Shown piece by piece: positions 33,513 to 44,100 of a stretch of DNA of 64,000 nt. The DNA is from Herbidospora daliensis. GTDB taxonomy: Bacteria; Actinomycetota; Actinomycetes; Streptosporangiales; Streptosporangiaceae. How positions within the stretch are numbered: the first letter of the stretch is position 1; every line of letters begins with the position of its first letter. Position numbers and translations under genes: made by a program. The stretch covers positions 1,109,691-1,173,690 of the forward strand of contig NZ_BBXF01000001.1 in assembly GCF_001570585.1 (NCBI RefSeq), in the 5' to 3' direction. A model generated the notes under the pieces. The model had not been told where the DNA came from, did not search any database, and worked only from the letters and a program-made list of their open reading frames with translations.

Positions 33513-36104
33513 TCAGCGCGGGGGTCGGGCCCGGTCGAGCGCCTCCCTCGCGCGGCGGGCGCCGGCCTCGTTTCCGAGGTGCAGGTAGATGTCCAGCGCC
33601 TGGCGGGCGGGGTGGTATGCCTCGGCCGGGCGGCCGGCCCGGATCAGCACCTCGGCCTCGGTGCGCAGCCCCCGCGCCTGCCACCACCGGTCGCCGAGCG
33701 CCTCGAAGTCGTGGACGGCCCCGCGCAGCATGCCCACCGCCTCGTCGACGCGGCCCAGGCGTTCCAGCACCCGTCCCTCGCTGACCTCCGACCGGGCCAC
33801 GCCCCAGGAGTCGCCCAGTTTGGCCAGCATCTCCTTGGCGTCGCGCACGTTGGCGTGCTCGGTGAGCATGTTCGACGGGTCGCCGATCTCCCCGGCGGCG
33901 CGCAGGCTGCGGGCCTGCTCCCACTCCTCGCCCCGGTCGCGGAACGACCGCACGGCGAACCCGAGCGCGTTCCCGGCCAGCACGAAGGTGCGTTCGGCCG
34001 CGTGGGCGTCGCCCCGGGTCAGGTGCATGCGGGCCTCGGCGGCCAGCACCTCGCCCAGGGCCCGCTGGGTCTGCGCCTCGGAGTAGCGGTTGCCGGCCCG
34101 CTGGAAGGTGGTCAGCGCCTCCTCCAGCAGTTCGCGGGCCTCGGTGTAGCCGCGCTGGGCCAGGCGCAGTTCGGCCAGGTTGCGCTGGGTGCGGGCGGTC
34201 CACCAGCCGTCTCCCCCGGCCTTGAAGGCGGTGATCGCGCCGATGAGGTAGTCCTGGCCCCGGTCGAGGTGGCCGCTGGTGAACAGGGTCATGCCGACCG
34301 CGCGCATGGCGCGCGCCGCCCACCACGCCTCGTTCTGCTCGGTCAGCAGGTCGAGGGCGCGCTGGGCGTCCTTCAGCGCCTCCTCCCCGCGGCCGACTCC
34401 CCCGGCGACGGCCGAGCGTTCGAGCAGCGCGATGCCCAGGGCGCGGGGGTCCTCCATGCGCTCGGCGGCGGCGCAGATGACGTCGGCCACGGCCTGCCAG
34501 TCGGACCAGTAGGCCCGCAGCGAGTGGCACAGGGAGCAGAAGGCGCGGCCGATGCCCCAGGCCAGGTCCCACATCTCCTCGGCCTGGGCGGTCTGCACGG
34601 CCGACAGCAGCGACAGGCGTTCGGCGGAGAACCAGGTGCCCGAGGTGACCTCGGGACTCTTCAGCACGCGGATGGCCGAGCCGGTGGCCTCGATGCGCGG
34701 CCAGGTGATCTCCTCGGCCGGGCGGGTGGTGGGGTGCGAACCGGGGCGGGGGCTCCAGTCCTGGGGCCAGCGGATCGCGGCGGCGGCCTCGGCGCGGCGG
34801 CGGTAGCCGTACAGGACGCGTTCCATGGCGGCGTGCCGGGCGGGGCCGTGGTCGGCGCGCTGTTCCTGGGCGAACAGGCGGACCAGGTCGTGGAGGCGGT
34901 AGCGGGTCTGGCCGGTCAGGTCGCGGCCGGTCACCTCGGCGAGGTGGCTGGCCACCAGCGCCTCGATCTGGTCGGCGCCGTCGGCCTCGGAGACGTCGAG
35001 CAGGTCGCCGGCCACCCAGTCGGGCACGTCGGGGGCGGGGAAGCGGGCCAGCAGGCGTAACAGGCGGCGCTGGGTGCCGGTGCACTCGTCGTACGACAGC
35101 TGGACCGAGGCGCGCACGCTCTTGTCGATCTCCCGGCCGACCTCCAGCTGGTCGAGGCGACGGCGTTCGTCGACGAGGCGGTCGTACAGGTCGGCCAGGG
35201 ACCAGTGGGTGCGGGTGGCCAGGCGGCCGCCGCAGATGCTGATGGCCAGCGGCAGCCGGTCGCAGGCCCGGACGATGCCGAGCGCGGCGTCGAGGTCGGC
35301 GGCCACCCGTTCGGAGCCGGCCAGCCGGGCCAGCAGCTCGACGCCCTGGGCCTCGGTGAACGCCTGCACCTGGGCGTCGTAGGTGTTGCGCAGCATCAGC
35401 GACCGGCGCGAGGTGACGATGACGGCGCAGCGCGGCTCGGTCGGGATCAGGTCCTTGATCTGGTCGCCGTCCTCGGCGTTGTCGAGGAAGATCAGCAGCC
35501 GCCGGCCGGTGGTCCACGTCCACCAGAGTTTCTGCAGTTCCCGCAGGCTGCCGACGTCGGTGGTGAGGCGGGCGCCCAGGGCCCGCAGGAAGGACATCAG
35601 CACCTCCTCGGGCCGGACCGCGCCGTCGGCGCCGCGCAGGTCGAAGTAGAGCTGGCCGTCGGGGTAGCGGCCGACCATCTCGTGGGCGAACCGGGAGGCC
35701 AGCGCCGACTTGCCGACGCCGCCCTGGCCGTAGAGGGAGGCCACCGTCGGGGAGTCGCCGTCGCGGCGGCCGAACAGTTCGCGCAGCTCGGCGAGCAGGT
35801 CGGCCCGGCCGGTGAAGTGGGCGATGACGGGCGGGAGCTCGGCCGGGACGGGGGTGCCGCCGGCCTTCGCCTTGCGCTCGCGGCGGCCCGAGGGGTCGGC
35901 GGTGGCCCAGGCGAGCACCCCGGCGAGCACGGCGGCCACGCCGGTGATGCCGACGCCCGCCGCGACGGGGAGGTCCCAGATGTTGGTGACGGCCGCCATG
36001 GCGCTGGCGACGGCGGCCACGATCCCGATGGCGGCCGGAGCGGCGGCGGACGAGCGGCGCTTCGACGGCGAACGATCGTCGTCGTCGCGGGAGACTTCCG
36101 ACAT
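33513..36104 (-). CDS. Membrane-anchored STAND (NB-ARC) ATPase with TPR repeats
   Basis: An 863-residue protein. After a charged 20-residue N-terminus there are two hydrophobic helices (about 23-43 and 49-68), an unusual anchor for this class. The NB-ARC domain follows: HFTGRADLLAELRELF, P-loop LYGQGGVGKSALA, Walker B RLLIFLDNAEDGDQI, sensor VIVTSRRSLM and the GxP-like RLPLAISICGGRLA. Residues from about 480 on are tetratricopeptide-like repeats (many ARxxRxxGEI and LxxRGxW elements). Such proteins act as signal-dependent switches; the input and output partners are unknown, and no effector domain (protease, TIR, helix-turn-helix) is attached. It begins with ATG and lies divergent from the SGNH hydrolase. 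Confidence 0.9.
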   Translation of the reverse strand: MSEVSRDDDDRSPSKRRSSAAAPAAIGIVAAVASAMAAVTNIWDLPVAAGVGITGVAAVLAGVLAWATADPSGRRERKAKAGGTPVPAELPPVIAHFTGRADLLAELRELFGRRDGDSPTVASLYGQGGVGKSALASRFAHEMVGRYPDGQLYFDLRGADGAVRPEEVLMSFLRALGARLTTDVGSLRELQKLWWTWTTGRRLLIFLDNAEDGDQIKDLIPTEPRCAVIVTSRRSLMLRNTYDAQVQAFTEAQGVELLARLAGSERVAADLDAALGIVRACDRLPLAISICGGRLATRTHWSLADLYDRLVDERRRLDQLEVGREIDKSVRASVQLSYDECTGTQRRLLRLLARFPAPDVPDWVAGDLLDVSEADGADQIEALVASHLAEVTGRDLTGQTRYRLHDLVRLFAQEQRADHGPARHAAMERVLYGYRRRAEAAAAIRWPQDWSPRPGSHPTTRPAEEITWPRIEATGSAIRVLKSPEVTSGTWFSAERLSLLSAVQTAQAEEMWDLAWGIGRAFCSLCHSLRAYWSDWQAVADVICAAAERMEDPRALGIALLERSAVAGGVGRGEEALKDAQRALDLLTEQNEAWWAARAMRAVGMTLFTSGHLDRGQDYLIGAITAFKAGGDGWWTARTQRNLAELRLAQRGYTEARELLEEALTTFQRAGNRYSEAQTQRALGEVLAAEARMHLTRGDAHAAERTFVLAGNALGFAVRSFRDRGEEWEQARSLRAAGEIGDPSNMLTEHANVRDAKEMLAKLGDSWGVARSEVSEGRVLERLGRVDEAVGMLRGAVHDFEALGDRWWQARGLRTEAEVLIRAGRPAEAYHPARQALDIYLHLGNEAGARRAREALDRARPPR

Positions 36105-36240
36105 CCAGCTGGTCCCCTCACGAAAGTGATCTAGTCAGGATTCAAGCACGCCTGTCACCATTCATCCGCAACTAACGGTCTCCTGAGCTAAATGGCCGTA
36201 ATGTATGGCGTCTCAGCGATCGAACGTTCAGGGGAGAGGG

Positions 36241-37416
36241 ATGTCGCGGCCGGTCGTCCGGATGATCGTTCTGGTATCGGTGCTGGTCGCGGGGTTGCTC
36301 ACCCCAGGACAGGCCGTCGCCGCGCCGAAGACCCACCTGGTGGGCACCTGGTCCGCGGCGACCGACCGGCTCCCCACCGCGATCGGCGGGCAGACCGTGC
36401 GCATGATCGTCCGGCTCTCCGCGGGCGGCTCGGGGCTGCGTCTCCGGTTGTCGAATCTGTACGGTCCGGCCCCCATCGTCCTGCGGTCGGTGCACGTCGG
36501 CCTCCAGGCGTACGGGGCGGAGATCGAGACCGGCACCAACAAGCCGGTGCTGTTCGGCCGCCGGCCCTACGTCCGGATCCCGGCCGGCAAGGCGGTGTGG
36601 AGCGATCCGCTGCCGAAGCGGTTCACGGCCGGGAGCGACCTCGTCGTCAGCGTGTTCGTGCCGGGCACCCACTCGCGGGTGACCGGGCACGAGAGGGCGT
36701 ACGCGACGACCTTCCTGTCCGACCCGGGCGACCACGCCGCCAAGGACGACGGGTTCCAGTTCAGCTACACCAGCACGCAGTGGTACTTCCTCGACCGCGT
36801 CGCCGTCACCGCGCCCGCGACGGTGCCCGCCGTGGTCGCCATCGGCGACTCGCTCACCGACGGCGCGGGCCAGCCGACCGACTCCAACCGCCGCTGGACC
36901 GACTTCCTCAGCCACCGGCTCCGGGGCCGGGCCTCGGTGCTGAACGTCGGCATCTCCGGCAACCGGCTGCTGCGGCCGGTGACGGGCGCGAGCGTGCTCC
37001 AGCGGTTCAGCCGCGACGCGCTCGGCCAGCCGGGCGTGAAGACGGTCGTGGTGTTCTCCGGCATCAACGACATCTGCAAGGGCGACTACACCTCGGCGGC
37101 GCCGCTGATCTCGGCGTACAAGAGGATCATCAGGCTGGCCCACCGGCAGAAGGTGCGCGTCGTCGGGGCCACGCTGACCCCCTTCTACGGCTACCCCGCG
37201 TGGAACGAGGAGCGGGAGGCGGTGCGGCAGCAGGTGAACCGGTGGATCCGGTCCAGCGGGGCGTTCGACGCCGTCGCCGACTTCGACGCGGCGCTGCGCG
37301 ACCCCACCTACCCCGACCAGCTGCGGGTCTCCTACGACTCGGGCGACCACATCCACCTGAGCGACGCGGGCCGCCGGAAACTGGCCTATTCACTGCGGTT
37401 GTCCCAGATCGTCTGA
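36241..37416 (+). CDS. Secreted SGNH/GDSL hydrolase
   Basis: A 391-residue protein; ATG 36241 is chosen because GGGGAGAGGG is just upstream and a signal peptide (about 1-27, ending AVAA) follows. A beta-rich N-terminal domain (about 30-190) precedes the SGNH fold. Block I is AIGDSLTDGAG with nucleophile Ser204, block II contains GISGNRLL, block III SGINDI and block V SGDHIHLSDAG with the Asp-x-x-His pair. Enzymes of this type deacetylate plant polysaccharides or cleave esters outside the cell. Acetyl-xylan or rhamnogalacturonan esterase activity would suit the polysaccharide genes of the window, but nothing links their regulation. Confidence 0.9.
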   Translation: MSRPVVRMIVLVSVLVAGLLTPGQAVAAPKTHLVGTWSAATDRLPTAIGGQTVRMIVRLSAGGSGLRLRLSNLYGPAPIVLRSVHVGLQAYGAEIETGTNKPVLFGRRPYVRIPAGKAVWSDPLPKRFTAGSDLVVSVFVPGTHSRVTGHERAYATTFLSDPGDHAAKDDGFQFSYTSTQWYFLDRVAVTAPATVPAVVAIGDSLTDGAGQPTDSNRRWTDFLSHRLRGRASVLNVGISGNRLLRPVTGASVLQRFSRDALGQPGVKTVVVFSGINDICKGDYTSAAPLISAYKRIIRLAHRQKVRVVGATLTPFYGYPAWNEEREAVRQQVNRWIRSSGAFDAVADFDAALRDPTYPDQLRVSYDSGDHIHLSDAGRRKLAYSLRLSQIV

Positions 37417-37485
37417 GACGTCCGGTTAATCCGGCGGCCACCGCGCCGTCAGCGCCGATTCACGCGTCTTCGCCACGCTTCGCGC

Positions 37486-39012
37486 ATGCACACCAGGACC
37501 CTCCTCCTCACTGGCGCGCTCGCCGCCGGGCTGCTCACCGCCACGCCCGCGGCGGCGACCCCGCACAAGGGCATCACGCTGCAGTTCCTCGGCCGGTACA
37601 CCACCGGCGCCTTCGACGCCGGCGCGTCGGAGATCACCGCGTACGACGCGAGAACCCGCCGGGTCTTCGTCGTCAACGCCCAGGACGGCACCGTCGACGT
37701 GCTCGACATCCGCGACCCGAGGGCCCCCAAGAAGGTCGGCACCCTGCGGACGCCCGGCGCCAACAGCGTCGCCGTCAAGGACGGCCTCGTCGCCGTCGCC
37801 CAGCAGGCCGACGACAAGACCAAGCCCGGCACGGTCGGCTTCTTCTCCGCCGGCAGCCTGAAGAAGCTGCGCTCGGTGACCGTCGGCGCGCTGCCCGACA
37901 TGCTGACCTTCACCCCCGACGGCTCGACGGTGCTCGTCGCCAACGAGGGCGAACCGGCCGGCTACTGCGAGGGCGACGCCGACCCCGAAGGCTCGATCAG
38001 CATCGTGGACGTCCGCCGCGGGTCGGTGAAGACGGCCGACTTCAGGAAGTGGGTCGGCAGGGAGGACCGGCTCCGCGCCCAGGGCGTGCGGATCTACGGC
38101 CCCAAGGCCACCGCCGCGCAGGACCTCGAGCCCGAGTACATCACCACCGACGGCCGCACCGCCTGGGTCTCGCTCCAGGAGAACAACGCCTTCGCGATCG
38201 TCGACCTGCGCTCGGGCCGGGTCGAGGAGATCGTGCCACTCGGCCTGAAGGACCACCTGCGCCCCGGCAACGGCCTGGACGCCTCCGACAAGGACGGCAG
38301 GATCAACATCGTGCCGCGCCCGGTCAAGGGCATGTACCAGCCCGACGCGCTGGCCTCCTACCGGTCCCACGGCCGCACCTACGTCGTGGCCGCCAACGAG
38401 GGCGACGCCCGCGACTGGGAGTGCTTCGCCGAGGAGGTCCGCGTCAAGGACCTCAAGACGACGCTGCCCGACGCGCTCAAGGCCGACGCCGAGCTCGGCC
38501 GGCTGACCGTCACCTCGACCTCGCCGAAGAACGCCGAGGGCGTCACCACCGAGCTGCACGCCATCGGCGCCCGCTCGATCTCGATCCGCGACGCCTCCGG
38601 CCGCCTGGTGTGGGACTCCGGCGACCAGATCGAGAAGCTCGTCGCCAAGGAGCTCCCGGCCGAGTTCAACGCAGACCAGGAGAACAAGAGCTTCGACTCG
38701 CGCAGCGACAACAAGGGCCCCGAGCCCGAGGGCGTGGCCGTCGGCGACGTCAAGGGCCGCACCTACGCCTTCGCCGGCCTGGAGCGCGTCGGCGGCGTGG
38801 TCGCCTTCGACGTGACCGACCCCCGCCACCCGAGGCTCGCCGACTACGTCAACAGCCGCAACTTCGCCGGTGACGTCGAGGCCGGCACCGGCGGCGACTC
38901 CGGCCCGGAGGGCGTGCTGTTCGTGCCCGCGTCCGACAGCCCGACGCGTAAGCCGCTGCTCGTGGTGGGTCACGAAATTTCCGGTACGACCGCGATCTAC
39001 GAGATCCGCTGA
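37486..39012 (+). CDS. Secreted choice-of-anchor I-type beta-propeller protein
   Basis: A 508-residue protein with a signal peptide (about 1-24, MHTRTLLLTGALAAGLLTAT) and the mature start TPHKGITLQFLGRY. The body is a seven-bladed propeller of the kind found in alkaline-phosphatase-associated or mesenchyme-specific glycoprotein-like proteins: FVVNAQDGTVDVLDI, TVLVANEGEPAGYCEG and PEGVAVGDVKGRTYAF. The two cysteines may form a disulfide bond. DPEGSISIVD and NKGPEPEGV carry acidic residues that could hold calcium. No sortase motif or membrane helix ends it, so it should be released. Function not established. Confidence 0.82.
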   Translation: MHTRTLLLTGALAAGLLTATPAAATPHKGITLQFLGRYTTGAFDAGASEITAYDARTRRVFVVNAQDGTVDVLDIRDPRAPKKVGTLRTPGANSVAVKDGLVAVAQQADDKTKPGTVGFFSAGSLKKLRSVTVGALPDMLTFTPDGSTVLVANEGEPAGYCEGDADPEGSISIVDVRRGSVKTADFRKWVGREDRLRAQGVRIYGPKATAAQDLEPEYITTDGRTAWVSLQENNAFAIVDLRSGRVEEIVPLGLKDHLRPGNGLDASDKDGRINIVPRPVKGMYQPDALASYRSHGRTYVVAANEGDARDWECFAEEVRVKDLKTTLPDALKADAELGRLTVTSTSPKNAEGVTTELHAIGARSISIRDASGRLVWDSGDQIEKLVAKELPAEFNADQENKSFDSRSDNKGPEPEGVAVGDVKGRTYAFAGLERVGGVVAFDVTDPRHPRLADYVNSRNFAGDVEAGTGGDSGPEGVLFVPASDSPTRKPLLVVGHEISGTTAIYEIR

Positions 39013-39030
39013 CGGTCTACCGTTTGGGGC

Positions 39031-40536
39031 ATGGCGACCCCGCTCGACCCTGACGACCCGCGCTCCCTGGGCGAATACCGGCTGACCGGACGCCTCGGGG
39101 AGGGCGGGCAGGGGGTCGTCTACCTGGGTGTGGCGCCGTCGGGCGGGCCCGTGGCGGTCAAACTGCTGCGCGGCGCCGACGACGGCGTCCGCCACCAGCT
39201 GGGCCGCGAACTGGCCGCTCTCCGGAACGTGGCCCCGTTCTGCACGGCCCGGGTCCTGGCGGCCGACGTGGCCGGCCGCCGGCCCTACGTGGTCTCGGAG
39301 TACGTCGACGGCCCCTCCTTGCAGGAACGGGTCTCCTCCGCCGGCCCCCTGACGGGCGGCGAGCTCGACCGCCTCGCCGTCGGCACGGCGACGGCGCTGG
39401 CCGCCATCCACGCGGCCGGGGTGGTGCACCGCGACTTCAAGCCCGGCAACGTGCTGCTGGGCCCGGACGGCCCGCGCGTGGTCGACTTCGGCATCGCCCG
39501 CCCGAGCGAGAGCGAGACCATCACCGGCGGCCCGATCGGCACCCCCGCCTACATGGCCCCGGAGCAGATAGCGGGACAGCGGGCGTCGGCGGCCTCCGAC
39601 GTGTTCGCCTGGGGCGCGACGATCATCTACGCCGCGACGGGCCGCGCGGCCTTCGGCGCCGACTCGGTGGCCTCGGTCCTGCACCGCATCATGACGGTGG
39701 ACCCCGACGTGTCGGGCGTGCCCGCACCGCTGAGGGGCCTGGTGGCCCGCTGCGTGGCGAAGGACCCGGCGATCCGCCCATCGGCCCGCGACCTGTTGCT
39801 GACCTTGGTGGGAGCGGCCCCCGACCCACTACGCGCAGGCGAGGCGGCAGCCCATGGAGGACCTTTCGGCACCGGGCCGCGTGATCCTCGGAGCCCGGGT
39901 GATCCCGCGCCTGGGCTCTGGGCCGGCGATCCCGATCGGCGGCGGTTCACCGAGCCGCCCGCGTGGGCGGGACAACCGACCCACGACTCCCCCGGGCGAG
40001 GTCAGGGGCCCGCCGCGCCGCCGCCCGGCCGCAGGGCGACGGCGCTGGTGCTCGCCGCCCTCGGAGCGGCGCTGGTCGCGGCCGCGGTCGTCTTCGTGCC
40101 GCCGCTGCTCGCCCCCGGCCGGGAGCCCACGATCGTCGAGACGACCTCGACGCCGACGCGGACCAGGACCTCCGCGCCGCCGCCTCGGCAGGTCGATTCC
40201 CCGCCTTCCGCGTCTTCAGGATCGGGCATCCCGGAGGCGTTCGACGGGCGGTGGGAGGGGCACATCGTGCCGTCCAACCCCGTCATGAGCGAACACGACA
40301 TCTCCGTCGACCTCGACGCGGGCGAGAGCACCGGCAGGTGGGCCGAGGACCCGTGTGAGGGCACCCTCACGCTCACGTCGGCCACGGCCGAATCGGCCGA
40401 GTTCCGGCTCGACGGGCTGGGCGGGCAGTGTGTGCCGGGCACCGTGACGCTGACGCTCAAGGGCGGCCAGGCCGAGTACGTCTGGAACGACGACCTCGGC
40501 CTGCTCTCCTACACCGGCACGCTGACCAGGAAATAG
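39031..40536 (+). CDS. Membrane Ser/Thr protein kinase with extracellular beta-rich domain
   Basis: A 501-residue Hanks-type kinase. The glycine loop is [14 protein letters not shown], the ATP lysine lies in VAVKLLRG, the catalytic loop is [13 protein letters not shown] and the magnesium loop VVDFGIA; the activation segment ends [11 protein letters not shown] proline-rich linker (about 270-330) leads to one membrane helix (about 334-360). About 140 extracellular residues follow, without PASTA repeats; they end in a small domain with a likely disulfide (Cys in DPCEGTLT and GGQCVPGT). It would sense an external signal and phosphorylate cytoplasmic proteins. The gene ends exactly where the convergent HAD gene ends (40536/40537). 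Confidence 0.92.
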   Translation: MATPLDPDDPRSLGEYRLTGRLGEGGQGVVYLGVAPSGGPVAVKLLRGADDGVRHQLGRELAALRNVAPFCTARVLAADVAGRRPYVVSEYVDGPSLQERVSSAGPLTGGELDRLAVGTATALAAIHAAGVVHRDFKPGNVLLGPDGPRVVDFGIARPSESETITGGPIGTPAYMAPEQIAGQRASAASDVFAWGATIIYAATGRAAFGADSVASVLHRIMTVDPDVSGVPAPLRGLVARCVAKDPAIRPSARDLLLTLVGAAPDPLRAGEAAAHGGPFGTGPRDPRSPGDPAPGLWAGDPDRRRFTEPPAWAGQPTHDSPGRGQGPAAPPPGRRATALVLAALGAALVAAAVVFVPPLLAPGREPTIVETTSTPTRTRTSAPPPRQVDSPPSASSGSGIPEAFDGRWEGHIVPSNPVMSEHDISVDLDAGESTGRWAEDPCEGTLTLTSATAESAEFRLDGLGGQCVPGTVTLTLKGGQAEYVWNDDLGLLSYTGTLTRK

Positions 40537-41184
40537 CTAGCGGAGGCGTTCGGCCAGTTCGGTCAGGCTGTCGACGATCATGTCGGCCTTCGCGGCGTCG
40601 TCGCGGCGGGCGTGCAGGTAACCCCACGGGCCGCGGCGCAGCAGCGCGGTCTTCATCCCGGCCGCCAGCGCCGGCAGGACGTCGTTGTCGACCCGGTCGC
40701 CCACGTAGAGGATCTCCTCGGGCGCGTGGCCGGTCACGGCCAGGACCTTGCCGAAGAACGCCGGGTCGGGCTTGGAGACGCCCCAGCCGGCGCTGGTGTA
40801 GATGCCGTCGTGGGGCAGGTCCATGACGACCAGCTGGTCGTACGCCTGGACGGGCTGGTTGCCGGCGATGACGACCTGGTAGCCGGCGTCGCGCATGGCG
40901 GCCAGCGACGATCGGACGTCGGGGTAGAGGTCGCCCGCGTCGAAGTTCTCGCGCAGGCCGTCGGGGTCGTCCTTCTCCCAGGCGGCGAGTTCGGCGGACA
41001 GGTCGATGCCGGGGCGGACCAGCTCGAAGGCCGCGCGGTAGGAGCCGTTGGTGGCGGCCATGGCTCCCAGCGCGCCCATCAGGGTCATCGGGGTGACGCC
41101 GAGGCGGATCGCCCAGCGGGTCCAGATGCGCGTCTCGTCGATCAGGGTCTCGCCGACGTCGAGCACCACGGAGCGGATCGTCAT
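40537..41184 (-). CDS. HAD-superfamily hydrolase
   Basis: A 215-residue protein from ATG 41184, coupled to the upstream hrpA stop by an ATGA overlap. The nucleophile motif is LDVGETLID: the Asp nucleophile is kept, but the second Asp of DxDxT is a Gly, as in many haloacid dehalogenase-like phosphatases. A helical cap (about 20-90) follows. Motif II is in VVIAGNQP, the motif III lysine in SKPDPAFF and the metal-binding motif IV is YVGDRVDNDVLPA. A small phosphorylated metabolite is the probable substrate. Co-translation with HrpA suggests shared expression rather than function. Confidence 0.9.
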   Translation of the reverse strand: MTIRSVVLDVGETLIDETRIWTRWAIRLGVTPMTLMGALGAMAATNGSYRAAFELVRPGIDLSAELAAWEKDDPDGLRENFDAGDLYPDVRSSLAAMRDAGYQVVIAGNQPVQAYDQLVVMDLPHDGIYTSAGWGVSKPDPAFFGKVLAVTGHAPEEILYVGDRVDNDVLPALAAGMKTALLRRGPWGYLHARRDDAAKADMIVDSLTELAERLR

Positions 41185-44100
41185 AGCTGGGCCATCGCCT
41201 TTCTGATGCGTTTCTCCGACACGGGGGTCGGGGTGCCCAACTGCTGGGCGAAGAAGCTGACGCGGAGTTCCTCGAGCATCCACCGGATCTCGCCGACCGC
41301 CGGGGCGTCACGGCGAGCGGGAGGCAGGCCCGCGACCAGGTCGCGGTAGTCGTCTTCGAGCTCGTGGAGCTGGTGCATCAGGGTGCGGTCGCGGTGGACG
41401 TCGTCGGCCAGCTTCTCCAGCCGCCGTTCGACCGCCCGCAGGTAGCGGTGCAGGTCGGGGAGGCGCTGGTAGCCGGTCTCCAGGACGAAGCCGGGATGGA
41501 CGAGCGCGGACAGCTGATCGTTGACGTCGGCGACGATGTCGGGCGGGCCCTGGAGCCGGTTCTGGACGGCGTGCCAGACGCCCAGCACCTTCTCGACCCG
41601 CGTCACGGTCTCCCAGGTGACGGAGTAGAGGTCGGCGCGGACCTGGTCGAGCAGGGCGGTGAAGGCCGCTTCGTCCCAGGCGGGGCCCTTGGCGTCGGCG
41701 ATGAGCTTGTCGGCGGCGCAGGCGACGCAGTCGTCGAACAGGGCGGGCGCGCCGCCGTGGGGGCTGCGCGAGAGCGACAACTTCTCGGCCGTCGACAGGC
41801 CGCGCAGGATCTGCTTGGCGGGGTTCACCACGTTGAGCAGCACCAGCCGGCGGGTGCCGGCCCACATGGCGCGCTCCTGTTCGGCCGCGGTCTCGTACAT
41901 GCGGACCGAGACGCTGGTCGTCTGGTCGGTCAGGGCCGGGTAGGCCTTGAGGCGGCCCTGTTCGAAGACCTTCGGGAGGGCGCCGATGGTCCACGACGTG
42001 AGGCCGGTCCGCTCCAGGTCGTCGGCCGCCTCCGACAGGGTCTCGCGGATCTTGGGCGCCAGGCGGCGCTTGAGGCCCTGGAGGTCCTTGTCCTCGGCGA
42101 CCATGCGCCGGTTGTCGTCGACGACCCGGTAGGTGACCCGCAGGTGGTCGGGCAGCGCCTCGACGTTCCACGCGTCGCGGGGCACGGCGACGCCGGTCTG
42201 CCGCAGCAGCTCGCGTTCGAGGGCGTCGAGCACCGGCTCGCTGCCGGGCTTGACCTGGGCGAGCACGGCCTTGGCGTAGTTGGGGGCCGGCACGAAGTTG
42301 CGGCGCAGGTGCTTGGGCAGCGACCGGATCAGGGCCGTGACGAGTTCCTCGCGCAGGCCGGGGATCTGCCAGTCGAGGCCCGCGTCGGTCACCTGGTTGA
42401 GCACCGACAGCGGGACGTGGACGGTCACGCCGTCGGCCTCGGTGCCGGGCTCGAACTGGTAGGTCAGCCGCATGCGGTGGCCGCCCTGGCGGACGGCGTC
42501 GGGGTAGTCCTGCGCGGAGACGCCGGAGTTCTCGTTGACCAGCATCTCGGGCGTGAAGGTCAGCGACGACTTGTCGGGCTGCTTCTTCCACCACGCGTCG
42601 AAGTGGGCGCCGGAGACGACGTCAGATGGGATGCGCTGGTCGTAGAAGTCGAAGAGGGTCTCGTCGTCGACGACGATGTCGCGGCGGCGGGCCTTCTCCT
42701 CCAGCTCGGCGGCCTCGGCGAGCAGCTTGCGGTTCTCGTGGAAGAACTTGTGGTGGGTGCGCCAGTCGCCCTCGACCAGGGCGTTGCGCACGAACAGCTC
42801 GCGGGCCAGCTCGGGGTCGATGCGGCCGTAGTTGACCTTGCGTTCGGTGACGATCGGGACGCCGTACAGGGTGACCTTCTCGTAGGCCATCACGGCGGCC
42901 TGGTCCTTCTCCCAGTGCGGTTCGCTGTAGGTGCGTTTGACCAGGTGCTGGGCGAGCGGCTCGATCCACGACGGCTCGATCTTGGCGTTCACCCGCGCCC
43001 ACAGGCGCGAGGTCTCGACCAGCTCGGCCGACATGACCCACTGGGGCTGCTGCCGGGCCAGGGCCGAGCCGGGGAAGATGGCGAACCGGGCGTTGCGGGC
43101 GCCGATGTACTCGGTCATCGGGCGGCGGCCGCCGGGCTGGTCCTTCTTGGCGACGTCCTTGACGCCGATGTGCGACAGCAGGCCGGCCAGCAGCGACAGG
43201 TGGACCCGCTGCGGGTCGGCGTCGGCGGTGTTGACGACCACGCCGAGGGTGCGGGCGACCGAGCGGAGCTGGGCGTCGATGTCCTGCCACTCGCGCACGC
43301 GCAGGTAGTTGAGGTATTCGGCCTTGCAGAGCCGCCGGAACGCGCTCGACGACAGTTCCTTCTGCTGTTCGCGCAGGTAGCGCCACAGGTTCAGGTAGGT
43401 CAGGAAGTCGGATTCCTTGTCGGAGAACCGCCGGTGCTTCTCGTCGGCGGCCTGCTGCTTGTCGGCGGGGCGCTCGCGCGGGTCCTGGATCGACAACGCC
43501 GCCGTGATGATCATCACTTCGCGGGCGCAGCCGTTGGTCTGGGCCTCCAGCACCATCCGGGCCAGCCGCGGGTCGACCGGGAGCTGGGCGAGCTTGCGGC
43601 CCATGGGGGTGAGGCCCTTGGCGTCGAGGGCGCCGAGCTCCTGGAGCAGGTTGACGCCGTCTTTGACCTGGCGCTGGTCGGGCGGCTCGACGAACGGGAA
43701 CGCCGAGATGTCGCCCAGGCCGAGGCTGGTCATCTGGAGGATGACGCTGGCCAGGTTGGTGCGCAGGATCTCGGGGTCGGTGAACTCGGGGCGGCCGGTG
43801 AAGTCCTCTTCGTCGTAGAGGCGGATGCAGATGCCGTCGCTGGTGCGGCCGCAGCGGCCCTTTCGCTGGTTGGCCGACGCCTGCGAGATGGGCTCGATCG
43901 GCAGGCGCTGCACCTTCAGCCGGTGGCTGTAGCGGGAGACGCGGGCGGTGCCGGGGTCGATGACGTACTTGATGCCCGGCACGGTCAGCGAGGTCTCGGC
44001 GACGTTGGTCGCCAGCACGATCCGGCGCCGCGACCCCCGCTGGAAGACCTTGTGCTGCTCGCCGGCCGAGAGGCGGGCGTACAGGGGCAGGACCTCCTCA

